Of a stretch of 64,000 nucleotides of DNA, positions 15,808 to 23,664 are shown in pieces (the stretch's first letter is position 1; each line of letters opens with the position of its first letter). The position numbers and the translations under genes were made by a program. The notes beneath the pieces were generated by a model, which saw only the letters and a program-made list of their open reading frames with translations, had not been told where the DNA came from and made no database searches. The DNA is taken from NCBI GenBank assembly GCA_000424365.1, contig KE384175.1, forward strand, positions 1-64,000, read 5' to 3'. This DNA comes from Lachnospiraceae bacterium NK4A144. Lineage in GTDB: Bacteria; Bacillota; Clostridia; Lachnospirales; Lachnospiraceae.

Positions 15808-16453
15808 AGATATTAAAGAGAATGAAGAGGTACTGGCATTAATAGCAAAGGGAAATGAAAACCTTGGAATATTGGGGTATACAGACCATTCAGAAGTACA
15901 TGCAGCTTTGGTAGCCGAGCGTGCTACCAATATTCTTGAGATTCTTGGATACAGTAAGAAACAGATTGAACTTGTTAAGGTGGCTGCATTTATGCATGAC
16001 ATTGGGAATGCCATCAATCGTAGTAGGCATGCAGAGTATGGTTCATTACTTGCAAATGACATATTAAAGAAAACAGGCATGGATAGGCAGGAGAGACTTA
16101 CAGTGGTTTCTGCAATCGCCCATCATGACGAGTCAACAGGTGGAGCTACAGATGTAATATCAGCTGCACTCATTATAGCAGACAAAACAGATGTTAGAAG
16201 AAACAGGGTGCGTCAGAAACCAAAAGCCAACTTTGATGTTCATGATAGAGTGAATTATGCTGTTACCAAAACAGATCTTATTATTGATAAGGATAAAAAG
16301 CAAATTTCATTAAATCTCGAAATTGATGAGAAAATCTGTACCATGTATGAATATTTTGATATTTTTCTCGGTAGAATGCTGATGTGTAGAAAAGCTTCAG
16401 AACTATTGGGAGTAACGTTTAGATTAATGGTTAATGGAAATAAAGCATTGTAA
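15797..16453 (+). CDS. HD-domain phosphohydrolase-like protein in the pst operon
   Basis: A 218-residue cytoplasmic protein with an HD-type metal site: HSEVHAALVAERA (about 28-40), FMHDIGNAINRSRHAEYG (about 55-72), IAHHDE (about 98) and ALIIADKTDVRR (about 118). The C-terminal ~80 residues look like a separate domain (KTDLIIDKDKKQISLNLEID). Members of this superfamily hydrolyse nucleotides or phosphodiesters; the substrate here is unknown. Tight coupling to phoU suggests that starvation adjusts a nucleotide or signal pool. Start 15797 has the better ribosome spacing (AAGGAG, 7 nt) compared with 15791. Confidence 0.75.
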   Translation: MKYKDIKENEEVLALIAKGNENLGILGYTDHSEVHAALVAERATNILEILGYSKKQIELVKVAAFMHDIGNAINRSRHAEYGSLLANDILKKTGMDRQERLTVVSAIAHHDESTGGATDVISAALIIADKTDVRRNRVRQKPKANFDVHDRVNYAVTKTDLIIDKDKKQISLNLEIDEKICTMYEYFDIFLGRMLMCRKASELLGVTFRLMVNGNKAL

Positions 16454-16472
16454 TAGTAAGCAAAGTTTATAA

Positions 16473-16527
16473 TTTTACATAGATTTTACATAGGACATTC
16501 ATACATTTTACTTTCATTCAGTATGCT
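16473..16527 (+). promoter_or_regulatory. Predicted PhoP-activated promoter 3 (nptA-phoPR)
   Basis: TTTTAC at 16473, 16484 and 16506 lie exactly on an 11-bp lattice (16495 degenerate, ACATTC). TATGCT at 16522 is 16 bp after the start of the last repeat, identical to the other two promoters. It would let PhoP activate the transporter and its own two-component genes. Confidence 0.7.
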
Positions 16528-16570
16528 AATAATTGGCGTATTTTTTTAGCATACCCAGAAAGGAATTTGT

Positions 16571-18367
16571 ATGGATATTTTTAATGTTCTAAATATGATA
16601 GGTGGGCTATCCCTGTTTCTATATGGAATGAGCATGATGGGGAATGAACTGTCAAAGATGGCAGGCGGAAAGTTGGAAATAATTCTTGAGAAGCTTACTT
16701 CAAAGAGGATATTTGCGGTGTTGCTTGGCGCAGGAGTTACGGCAGTTATTCAATCATCATCTGCAACTACTGTCATGGTAGTTGGATTTGTAAATTCAGG
16801 CATTATGAAGCTAAATCAGGCTGTAGGTATTATTATGGGGGCAAATGTGGGTACAACTATTACATCCTGGATGCTTTCACTTACAGGAATCGAGGGAAGT
16901 ACCATTTGGCTTAAGATGCTAAAGCCTTCATCATTTTCGCCTATATTAGCGGCAATAGGTATTATTTTAGTTATGTCAAACAAAGAAGAATCTAAGAAAA
17001 AGGATGTTGGTGGAATCTTACTTGGATTTGCGATTCTCATGTTTGGAATGGAAACAATGAGTGGAGCTGTGTCTGGGCTAGCAGACAATACTTCTTTTAC
17101 AAGAATGATGACAGCTTTTAGGAATCCTATACTTGGAATGGCTGTTGGTGCAATTCTAACGGCAGTAATTCAAAGTTCATCTGCATCTGTTGGTATTTTG
17201 CAGGCACTTTGTTCTACCGGAGCTGTACATTATGCAGTAGCGCTTCCGATTATTATGGGGCAGAATATCGGAACCTGTGTAACCTCAATTATTTCATCTG
17301 TTGGGGCAAACAGAAACGCACGTCGCTCAGCGATGATTCATTTATATTTTAATCTTATAGGAACAATTATTTTTATGGTTGTATTCTATTCTTTGAATAC
17401 AGTTATAGATTTTGTTTTTTTAGATAAGGCTGCTAATGCAGCAGGTATAGCTGTGATTCATAGTTTATTTAATATTGGTGCGACAATACTTCTTTTCCCA
17501 TTTGCGGATAAGCTTGTAAAGCTGGCTGAAATAACCATACCAGATGGAGCAGAAGAGCCGGAGGCTAAAAAGGATTCTATCATTATTGACGAGAGATTCT
17601 TGGACAGGCCGGCATTTGCAATGGAATTATGCCGTGGAAAAGTAAGAGAAATGGCAGAGTATTGCCAGAAATCTATCACCTTATCACTGGAAGCCCTATT
17701 AGAATATGATAAGAAAAAGGTTAAGGAAGTTAAAAGACTTGAAGCTGTAGTCGATAAGTACGAGGATGCAATTGGCTCATATTTGGTAAAAGTATCAAGT
17801 AAGAATATTTCAAAATCAGATAGCCAAAGTATGTCCATTATTTTGCATAGTATCAGTGATCTTGAAAGGATTTCAGATCATGCCTTAGAGATTGTTAAAT
17901 CAGCAGAAGAAATAAAAGATAAGGGCTTAGAGTTCAAGAAGGGGCAGCTCAGAGAAATGAAAGCTCTTTGTGGAGCTGTTAATGATATATGTGCACTAAC
18001 AGTTGATAGCTTTTGTAAAAATGATGTAGAGCAAGCTACTCATGTTGAGCCTCTTGAAGAAGTTATTGATACACTATGCAAGACCATTAAGGAGAATCAT
18101 ATTAATAGATTGAAGAAGGGAAAGTCTACTATTGAGATGGGATTTATTTTGGATGATGTATTGACCGGTCTGGAGCGAGTATCTGATCATTGTTCAAATA
18201 TAGCTGTTGAAATGATAACTATTTTAGATGATGATTATAATACGCATGAGTATTTTGAAAGCTTATCTAGTGAAGACAGAAAGAGCTTCAACAAGGAGTA
18301 TGAAGAACTGATTAAGCAGTACCCCATCAGTAAGAAAGAGATAGAACAGTCTAAGGACGCACAATAG
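16571..18367 (+). CDS. Na+/phosphate cotransporter with C-terminal PhoU domain
   Basis: A 598-residue NptA/YjbB-type protein. Two inverted Na/Pi-cotransport repeats carry the paired signature QSSSATTVMVVGFV (about 62) and QSSSASVGILQALC (about 203), within about ten helices. A C-terminal PhoU-like helical domain (about 350-580) includes LERISDHALEIV and LERVSDHCSNIAVE. The family moves phosphate with sodium, in either direction depending on member; the Pho promoter favours uptake here. It begins a second transcription unit with phoP and phoR. Confidence 0.92.
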   Translation: MDIFNVLNMIGGLSLFLYGMSMMGNELSKMAGGKLEIILEKLTSKRIFAVLLGAGVTAVIQSSSATTVMVVGFVNSGIMKLNQAVGIIMGANVGTTITSWMLSLTGIEGSTIWLKMLKPSSFSPILAAIGIILVMSNKEESKKKDVGGILLGFAILMFGMETMSGAVSGLADNTSFTRMMTAFRNPILGMAVGAILTAVIQSSSASVGILQALCSTGAVHYAVALPIIMGQNIGTCVTSIISSVGANRNARRSAMIHLYFNLIGTIIFMVVFYSLNTVIDFVFLDKAANAAGIAVIHSLFNIGATILLFPFADKLVKLAEITIPDGAEEPEAKKDSIIIDERFLDRPAFAMELCRGKVREMAEYCQKSITLSLEALLEYDKKKVKEVKRLEAVVDKYEDAIGSYLVKVSSKNISKSDSQSMSIILHSISDLERISDHALEIVKSAEEIKDKGLEFKKGQLREMKALCGAVNDICALTVDSFCKNDVEQATHVEPLEEVIDTLCKTIKENHINRLKKGKSTIEMGFILDDVLTGLERVSDHCSNIAVEMITILDDDYNTHEYFESLSSEDRKSFNKEYEELIKQYPISKKEIEQSKDAQ

Positions 18368-18376
18368 GAGAGAAGA

Positions 18377-19045
18377 ATGGCGCTTATTTATATAATTGAA
18401 GATGATGACAGCATAAGGGAAATCGAAGAGCTGGCCCTCATAAATGCGGGGCATAAGGTATTAGGATTTTCATGTGCAAAAGATTTTTATGACAAGATGA
18501 ATGATGTGATTCCGGATTTATGCTTAGTGGATATTATGCTTCCGGATGAGAGTGGCAATGAAATAGTAAAGAAGCTTAGAAAAAATCCTGAGACAAAGAA
18601 GCTTCCTGTGATTATGGTTACAGCTAAAACAACAGAGCTTGATTTAGTTAGAGGAATTGAGGATGGTGCTGATGATTATATCAAGAAGCCATTTTCGGTT
18701 ATGGAACTAATCTCAAGGGTGAAAGCCCTGCTTCGTAGAACTCAGGCTGAGGATATAAAAGAACTTAGGCTGGACGAACTAGTTATAAATAATGAAAAGC
18801 ATGAGGTTACTATCAGTGCAAATCATGTTGAGCTAACCTATAAGGAGTATGAGTTTTTGTCTTTTCTTGTATTAAACAAAGGAATCGTACTGAACCGTGA
18901 CACTATCATGGAGCAGGTATGGGGAGCTGATTACGAGGGGGAATCAAGAACTATAGACATGCATGTAAAAACTCTTCGTCAAAAATTAGGGGATTATGGT
19001 AGTAGAATCAAGACCGTGAGAAATGTAGGATATGTAATCGAATGA
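18377..19045 (+). CDS. phoP: OmpR-family response regulator (PhoP/PhoB type)
   Basis: A 222-residue regulator. The receiver domain has IIEDDDSIRE and the phosphoacceptor Asp near residue 52 (CLVDIMLPDESG), then VTAKT and DYIKKPF. The winged helix contains LTYKEYEFLSFLVLNKGIVLNRDTIMEQVWG and RTIDMHVKTLRQKLG. Context makes it the phosphate-starvation regulator that binds the 11-bp direct repeats. It overlaps phoR by 4 bp and follows nptA by 9 bp. Confidence 0.92.
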   Translation: MALIYIIEDDDSIREIEELALINAGHKVLGFSCAKDFYDKMNDVIPDLCLVDIMLPDESGNEIVKKLRKNPETKKLPVIMVTAKTTELDLVRGIEDGADDYIKKPFSVMELISRVKALLRRTQAEDIKELRLDELVINNEKHEVTISANHVELTYKEYEFLSFLVLNKGIVLNRDTIMEQVWGADYEGESRTIDMHVKTLRQKLGDYGSRIKTVRNVGYVIE

Positions 19046-20367
19046 AAATAAGAATAAATATAAGACTGGTTGGAATTGCGATATTAGCAATTATCGCAAC
19101 AGTTATTGGAATTACAATTATATATTACAATCTCTTTGAGGGTCAGGTGCGATCAGATCTATCTGTCAGTGCGAAACTTCTAAAGGATACCAAATATTTT
19201 GAAACAGTAGATATTGATGTAGATCAGATAGATTTATCTACTGATTTAGATGAGCTGCGTGTAACTTGGATTGATAAAGATGGAACTGTTTTATATGACA
19301 ATGATGCCTCAGCGGAGCTATTGCAAAATCATTTTGACAGACCAGAGATACAGGCGGCTTTTGAACAGGGTGAAGGGGAAGCAGTTAGAAGATCTGACAC
19401 TATGAATGAGGATACTTTCTATTATGCGTTGCGTTTAGATAATGGAACGGTTCTTCGTGTTGCTACCAATGCACAGAGCATTTGGGCGGTATTCATATCA
19501 GCGATACCAATTATTTTATTAATTATTCTCCTTATCATTTCAATTTGCATAGCGATTTCTCATCTGCTTACAAAACAGTTTTTAAAACCAATAGAGATTA
19601 TGGCGGAAAATTTGGAGAATGCTGATTATGAATCACCGTACAGGGAATTGGATCCTTTGGCAGAAATGCTTCGCACCCAGCATACAGATATTTTATCTGC
19701 TGCAAAAGCCAGGCAGGATTTTACGGCTAATGTTTCACACGAGCTGAAGACACCGCTGACCGCTATTTCTGGTTATGCTGAATTGTTAGAGGGAGGAATG
19801 GTAGGCGCTGAGAAGCAGAATCATTTTTATCAGGAAATCAGAAAGAATGCCGACAGATTACTTGCATTGATAAATGATATTTTGAGACTCTCGGATTTGG
19901 ATAGAAAAGATTCTGAGTTACATTTTACCGAGGTTGACTTATATGAGACTGTCTCAGAATGTATGGAAGTCTTATCAGTTAATGCGAAACAAAGAAACGT
20001 GACAATAGAGCTTGAGGGGAAAACGAGTATTGTTTGCGGAAACAAAGATATGCTCAAAGAGTTGGTTGAAAATCTGGGGCAGAATGCAATCAGATACAAT
20101 AATCCTAATGGCAAGGTAAAGATTTCTGTGGGAACAATTGATGGTCAGGTTGCGCTTATAGTTAAGGACAATGGAATAGGAATACCTGCTTCAGAGCAGC
20201 AGCGAATTTTTGAACGATTTTATCGTGTTGATAAAAGCAGATCAAAAGCTACAGGTGGAACAGGGCTTGGTCTTGCGATTGTAAAACACATAGTTGAGAT
20301 TCATGATGCCAAAATTGAGTTAGATAGTGCACCTGGGGTAGGAACGACTATATCTGTGTTGTTTTAG
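19042..20367 (+). CDS. phoR: Phosphate sensor histidine kinase (PhoR type)
   Basis: A 441-residue kinase with a membrane helix at about 8-28, an extracytoplasmic ~120-residue sensor region, a second helix at ~150-175, and a HAMP-like linker. HisKA has His near 233 (SHELKTPLTAISGY), and the ATPase has N-box ELVENLGQNAIRYN and G-boxes DNGIGIP and GGTGLGLAIVKHI. The kinase order and coupling to phoP make it the partner. Its stop lies 2 bp from the end of the convergent XRE gene, the likely left boundary of the accessory island. Confidence 0.92.
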   Translation: MKIRINIRLVGIAILAIIATVIGITIIYYNLFEGQVRSDLSVSAKLLKDTKYFETVDIDVDQIDLSTDLDELRVTWIDKDGTVLYDNDASAELLQNHFDRPEIQAAFEQGEGEAVRRSDTMNEDTFYYALRLDNGTVLRVATNAQSIWAVFISAIPIILLIILLIISICIAISHLLTKQFLKPIEIMAENLENADYESPYRELDPLAEMLRTQHTDILSAAKARQDFTANVSHELKTPLTAISGYAELLEGGMVGAEKQNHFYQEIRKNADRLLALINDILRLSDLDRKDSELHFTEVDLYETVSECMEVLSVNAKQRNVTIELEGKTSIVCGNKDMLKELVENLGQNAIRYNNPNGKVKISVGTIDGQVALIVKDNGIGIPASEQQRIFERFYRVDKSRSKATGGTGLGLAIVKHIVEIHDAKIELDSAPGVGTTISVLF

Positions 20368-20369
20368 GA

Positions 20370-21182
20370 TTATTTTTTCTTCTTCCCGCGTCCATTTCCT
20401 TTAACCGGTTTGCAGAGATTAGAGTAGCGCTGCAAAATGTCGGTAAAGGTCTTGAACTCGTATGGATCCATCTTAGTAAAATTGATTTTGAAGAGTTTGC
20501 TATACATGACCATCTGAGCCTGAGTGACATTGTCGGCGGTCTTTAATTCCTCAAATGAGTCAAGGATATCGTCAACCGGTGTGGTTGCATCACCGGTTTC
20601 TGCATCTTTGCCATGGGCATCTCGTATAGCTTTTGCTATTTTGACAATGTCGTTTCCAAGAAGATTGTTGAAGTAGTTGTCTTCAGATATGGTTGCTGTT
20701 TCTAAGGTTTTCATGTAATGATCTTCATCGGAAATGCCTTTATTTTGAAGCCGAACTCTTGTCTGTTCAATCATTTTGTTGATGTTTCGAAATTGCATTC
20801 CGGCAAGATTATCAACGTAGATTTCCATGTCCGAAAGAAAATTTATAAAATCCGGGTGCTTAATCATTTCACAAATCAATCTGACATTAAGCTTCCCACT
20901 TTTTAGTAAATCTACAGTTTCATCATCCAGTCCAAGTTCATCTATAGGAAATAGATGTTGTTCTCTATTTTCAGTAAGTCCCAGAAGATAGTCTGATGTT
21001 ACTCCATAAAAATCCGCAAGTGTGATGATGGCCTTGTGAGAGATTTCTTTGTAATCATCTGTTTCATAATTTCCCAGTGATGCTCTGGATATTCCGGTCT
21101 GCTCTGACAATTCTTGCAGAGACAGGCCTTTTTCTATTCTTAAATCTTTTAGTTTTTCCTGAATTGATAATTTACACTTCAA
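20370..21182 (-). CDS. XRE-family regulator of a mobile element
   Basis: A 270-residue regulator with an N-terminal helix-turn-helix (residues ~8-65: LRIEKGLSLQELSEQTGISRASLGNYE). A long acidic helical region follows, ending in a lysine-rich tail (GNGRGKKKK). This architecture is typical of regulators beside mobilisation genes in Lachnospiraceae elements. It is divergent from mobC. The start is a TTG at 21182 with AGGGGG upstream; no ATG exists before the HTH. Confidence 0.8.
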   Translation of the reverse strand: MKCKLSIQEKLKDLRIEKGLSLQELSEQTGISRASLGNYETDDYKEISHKAIITLADFYGVTSDYLLGLTENREQHLFPIDELGLDDETVDLLKSGKLNVRLICEMIKHPDFINFLSDMEIYVDNLAGMQFRNINKMIEQTRVRLQNKGISDEDHYMKTLETATISEDNYFNNLLGNDIVKIAKAIRDAHGKDAETGDATTPVDDILDSFEELKTADNVTQAQMVMYSKLFKINFTKMDPYEFKTFTDILQRYSNLCKPVKGNGRGKKKK

Positions 21183-21388
21183 TGCTTTATTCCCCCAGTG
21201 CTTTTCCTAAAGTCCTTGTATATGTAAATCATAACAGAATGTAAGTTTGCTATAAATGATGAATTCCAATATCGTGGAAAAATTTGAGTAGAGCATCTAT
21301 TTCCTACCTCTTGGATATACGGAGTTGGGCTTCTAAATCTTGGATAATTAGTCCATGAACAACGATAACGAGAGGAGGTGAAAAGCAA

Positions 21389-21739
21389 ATGTTGTTAAAT
21401 CAGGGATACGTTCCATGTAACAAACAGATTCATATCAAGATTCCCGAAAATGAATTACAAATGATTCACGACAGGATGGAGCAGATAGGAATCAAAAACA
21501 TGAGCGCCTACATTAGGAAGATGGCAATCGATGGATATTACATCCACATTGATTTCAGTGAGTTATTAGAAATCATCAAACTTCTGAAAATTGACAGCAA
21601 CAATATCAACCAGATTGCAAAAGTTGCCAATTCATGTGGCACTGTAGATAGCAAAACAATTTCTGATATGAAGGAGAATCATGAGCGAGTTTTGAAAAAG
21701 GTAGAAAAGACTTTCAACAAATACTTAGACATTTATTGA
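21389..21739 (+). CDS. MobC-like mobilisation accessory protein
   Basis: A 116-residue protein of the relaxosome type. The N-terminal ribbon-helix-helix-like part is KQIHIKIPENELQMIHDRMEQIGIKNMSAYIRKMAIDGY, followed by the family segment LLKIDSNNINQIAKVANSCG. MobC proteins bind near oriT and help the relaxase nick. The usual relaxase gene should follow, but instead hairpin-rich noncoding DNA and unrelated small genes appear. A strong AGGAGG precedes the ATG. Confidence 0.82.
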   Translation: MLLNQGYVPCNKQIHIKIPENELQMIHDRMEQIGIKNMSAYIRKMAIDGYYIHIDFSELLEIIKLLKIDSNNINQIAKVANSCGTVDSKTISDMKENHERVLKKVEKTFNKYLDIY

Positions 21740-21749
21740 CTTCGTTTTT

Positions 21750-21858
21750 AGCCTGCTTTGCAGGCGTAGCTTGTCGATGAAAATCGGCAATCAGGGGGAT
21801 TGGGGCACACTCCCCAACAAGCAAAATCGCATCAGGTGTACACCGATGCACTGCTTGC
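21750..21858 (+). other. oriT-like cluster of hairpins after mobC
   Basis: Four inverted repeats lie in ~110 bp. GCCTGC/GCAGGC is at 21751-21765 and TTGGGG/CCCCAA is at 21800-21817. GCATC-GGTGTACACC-GATGC (one bulged A) is at 21829-21849, and CAAGCA with TGCTTG encloses the last. No reading frame is convincing. Position next to mobC and the dense symmetry suggest a transfer origin or relaxosome site; the nick site cannot be named. Confidence 0.45.
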
Positions 21859-21902
21859 CAATTTGTGAAAGACTATAAAACTATGATGAAAGGGAGGAAA
21901 AT

Positions 21903-22175
21903 ATGGGAAGGAATTACTTTGAAAATCCATCTTGTAATGTAGCTTTTGAAAGATGCATCGATGTACTTGCTGAGCTAATTGAAAAGTATGCCGGTAAGTT
22001 TGCTATGGATGATATAGGCTATGACTATTGCGTATATATTGGCAATACGCCGGTCACACTTGTTTATTCATACAAAAATTTGGGTGATCGACTCAAAGAT
22101 TATTATAGGCAATGTTATCACAATCAAGACTCAGGGATGAAATCAGAAAAGAGCATGTGCCAAAAAGCAAGTTGA
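21903..22175 (+). CDS. Small conserved-looking hypothetical protein of the mobile element
   Basis: A 90-residue protein, unrecognised. The ATG at 21903 follows GGGAGG at good spacing. The sequence alternates charged and aromatic residues (LIEKYAGKFAMDDIGYDYCVYIGNT) and has no membrane segment or clear motif. It occupies the place where a relaxase would be expected. Confidence 0.6.
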   Translation: MGRNYFENPSCNVAFERCIDVLAELIEKYAGKFAMDDIGYDYCVYIGNTPVTLVYSYKNLGDRLKDYYRQCYHNQDSGMKSEKSMCQKAS

Positions 22176-22226
22176 CAGTGACACAGTGCGGAATTACAAT
22201 GGTGTCAGAAAGCGAGGTGGCACAAG

Positions 22227-22523
22227 ATGAAGATTACAACTCTTGATGAAGCCCTTGAAAGAATAAAGGAATTAGAAAAAGAGGTTGCAGAGCTAAAGGC
22301 GGAAAATGAAACGCTCCGTAACCGTAACTTCGGTGGTCGCAAAAAACATGATGAAGCTTGGATGGCAGCATACAATGATTTCATGTTGAAGTATGAGAGT
22401 GGCATGACTCTTATGGAGATTGTGGCAGAGGGGGATGTCAGCAGAAGAACAGCCTATCGCTATCTGGCATATTATAAAGAACTGCAGAAAATTGCAGGGA
22501 CTTCAAAAAGTGTTCAGAAGTGA
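22227..22523 (+). CDS. Small coiled-coil/HTH protein
   Basis: A 98-residue protein. A leucine-heptad coiled coil at residues ~5-35 (LEKEVAELKAENETLRNR) is followed by a resolvase-like helix-turn-helix (KYESGMTLMEIVAEGDVSRRTAYRYL, ~55-80). It probably acts as a small DNA-binding accessory protein for the recombinase downstream. GAGGTGG precedes the start. Confidence 0.7.
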   Translation: MKITTLDEALERIKELEKEVAELKAENETLRNRNFGGRKKHDEAWMAAYNDFMLKYESGMTLMEIVAEGDVSRRTAYRYLAYYKELQKIAGTSKSVQK

Positions 22524-22553
22524 ACACTTTAAATATTAAGGTTAAGACATAGA

Positions 22554-22584
22554 ATCTTGAGGTCAAAAAATTTGACCTCAAGAT
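22554..22584 (+). repeat. Perfect 14-bp-arm palindrome in the ORF6N gene leader
   Basis: ATCTTGAGGTCAAA (22554-22567) and TTTGACCTCAAGAT (22571-22584) flank a 3-nt AAA loop. The central 27 bp recur exactly inside the coding region of the same gene (22835-22861). It ends 14 nt before the ORF6N start codon, just ahead of its ribosome site. Confidence 0.85.
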
Positions 22585-22598
22585 TTGGAAAGGAAAAT

Positions 22599-23651
22599 AT
22601 GGACGGTAAAAATAAGAAAGCGGTTGAGAATACTGAAATAGTTCCAGTAGAAATCACGGAAGAACTTTTGAAAGAAAAACTATATGAGGTACGTGGCGTA
22701 AAGGTGATGCTTGATTCAGATTTGGCAGAAATATACGGATATACTACAAAAGCTTTGAATCAGCAGGTGAAAAATAATCAAGATCGCTTTGATAATGAGT
22801 TTACTTTCAAATTGACTCGAGATGAATGGAAGGACTTGAGGTCAAAAAATTTGACCTCAAGTTGGGGCGGCTCAAGATACCTTCCTAATGTTTTTACGGA
22901 ACAGGGCGTTTATATGCTAATGACTATTCTGAAGGGAGAGCTTGCGGCAAAACAGAGTAAGGACTTAGTTAAAACTTTTAAGAAAATGAAAGATTATATT
23001 CTTGGAAATCAGAGCCTTATCGGTCAGCGCGAGGTTATGCAGATTTCGATACAGACTATGGAAAACACTTCAGAGATTTCAAACTTGCGTATGGATATAG
23101 GATCCGTTGAAAGGCAGATGTCCGATGTAATGGAACAGCTGGGGGAGGTAGTTACTAAATCAGAATTGGCAGATATGATGAATGGTTTTGTTAATAATGA
23201 AGATAATGGATGGCTTATGTTTAATACTAAGTATTGCAGTGCCGCTGTTGCTTATTCTTCCATATACAGCCAAGCGAAAAAGTCAATATACTTAGTCGAT
23301 AACTATATAGGTCTTAGAACGCTGGTGTTACTGAAAAATGCGCCTGCAGGAACTGATATTAGAATATTCAGCGATAATATAGGGAGTGGTAAACTTCACA
23401 ATGTTGAGTATACGGATTTCTGCAAAGAATATCCTAATATTAAACTCACCATGCAGCACACCGGTGGAATATTTCATGACAGATTTATTGTTCTTGATTA
23501 CGGAACAAAAGAAGAACGTGTATTCTTATGCGGCGCATCGTCAAAAGATGCGGGTGGTCGAATCACAAGTATTGTAGAAGATTTTGGAATAGATAAGTAT
23601 AAACCGATGATAAAGAAATTATTGCAAAATGGATTATTGCAACTTCCATAG
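22599..23651 (+). CDS. ORF6N-domain protein with C-terminal phospholipase D-like region
   Basis: A 350-residue protein. The N-terminal ORF6N DNA-binding domain (about 20-130) reads LYEVRGVKVMLDSDLAEIYGYTTKALNQQV, NEFTFKLTRDEWKDL and YLPNVFTEQGVYML. The C-terminal region (about 225-345) resembles a phospholipase D/nuclease fold: AKKSIYLVDNYIGLRTLVLL and a single H-x-R-F-I-V-L-D motif (FHDRFIVLD). Such proteins occur in phages and mobile islands, often as regulators or nucleases. The ATG at 22599 follows GGAAAGGA. The coding sequence contains a perfect palindrome at 22834-22862, encoding LRSKNLTSS. Confidence 0.82.
   Translation: MDGKNKKAVENTEIVPVEITEELLKEKLYEVRGVKVMLDSDLAEIYGYTTKALNQQVKNNQDRFDNEFTFKLTRDEWKDLRSKNLTSSWGGSRYLPNVFTEQGVYMLMTILKGELAAKQSKDLVKTFKKMKDYILGNQSLIGQREVMQISIQTMENTSEISNLRMDIGSVERQMSDVMEQLGEVVTKSELADMMNGFVNNEDNGWLMFNTKYCSAAVAYSSIYSQAKKSIYLVDNYIGLRTLVLLKNAPAGTDIRIFSDNIGSGKLHNVEYTDFCKEYPNIKLTMQHTGGIFHDRFIVLDYGTKEERVFLCGASSKDAGGRITSIVEDFGIDKYKPMIKKLLQNGLLQLP
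22834..22862 (+). repeat. Palindrome inside ORF6N coding sequence, copy of the leader palindrome
   Basis: ACTTGAGGTCAAA (22834-22846), loop AAA, TTTGACCTCAAGT (22850-22862): 13-bp perfect arms. It lies ~80 codons into the gene. A degenerate ORF6N fragment at 38248 has a different but equally paired palindrome at the homologous codons. Confidence 0.85.
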
Positions 23652-23664
23652 GAGGATGTTCTAA

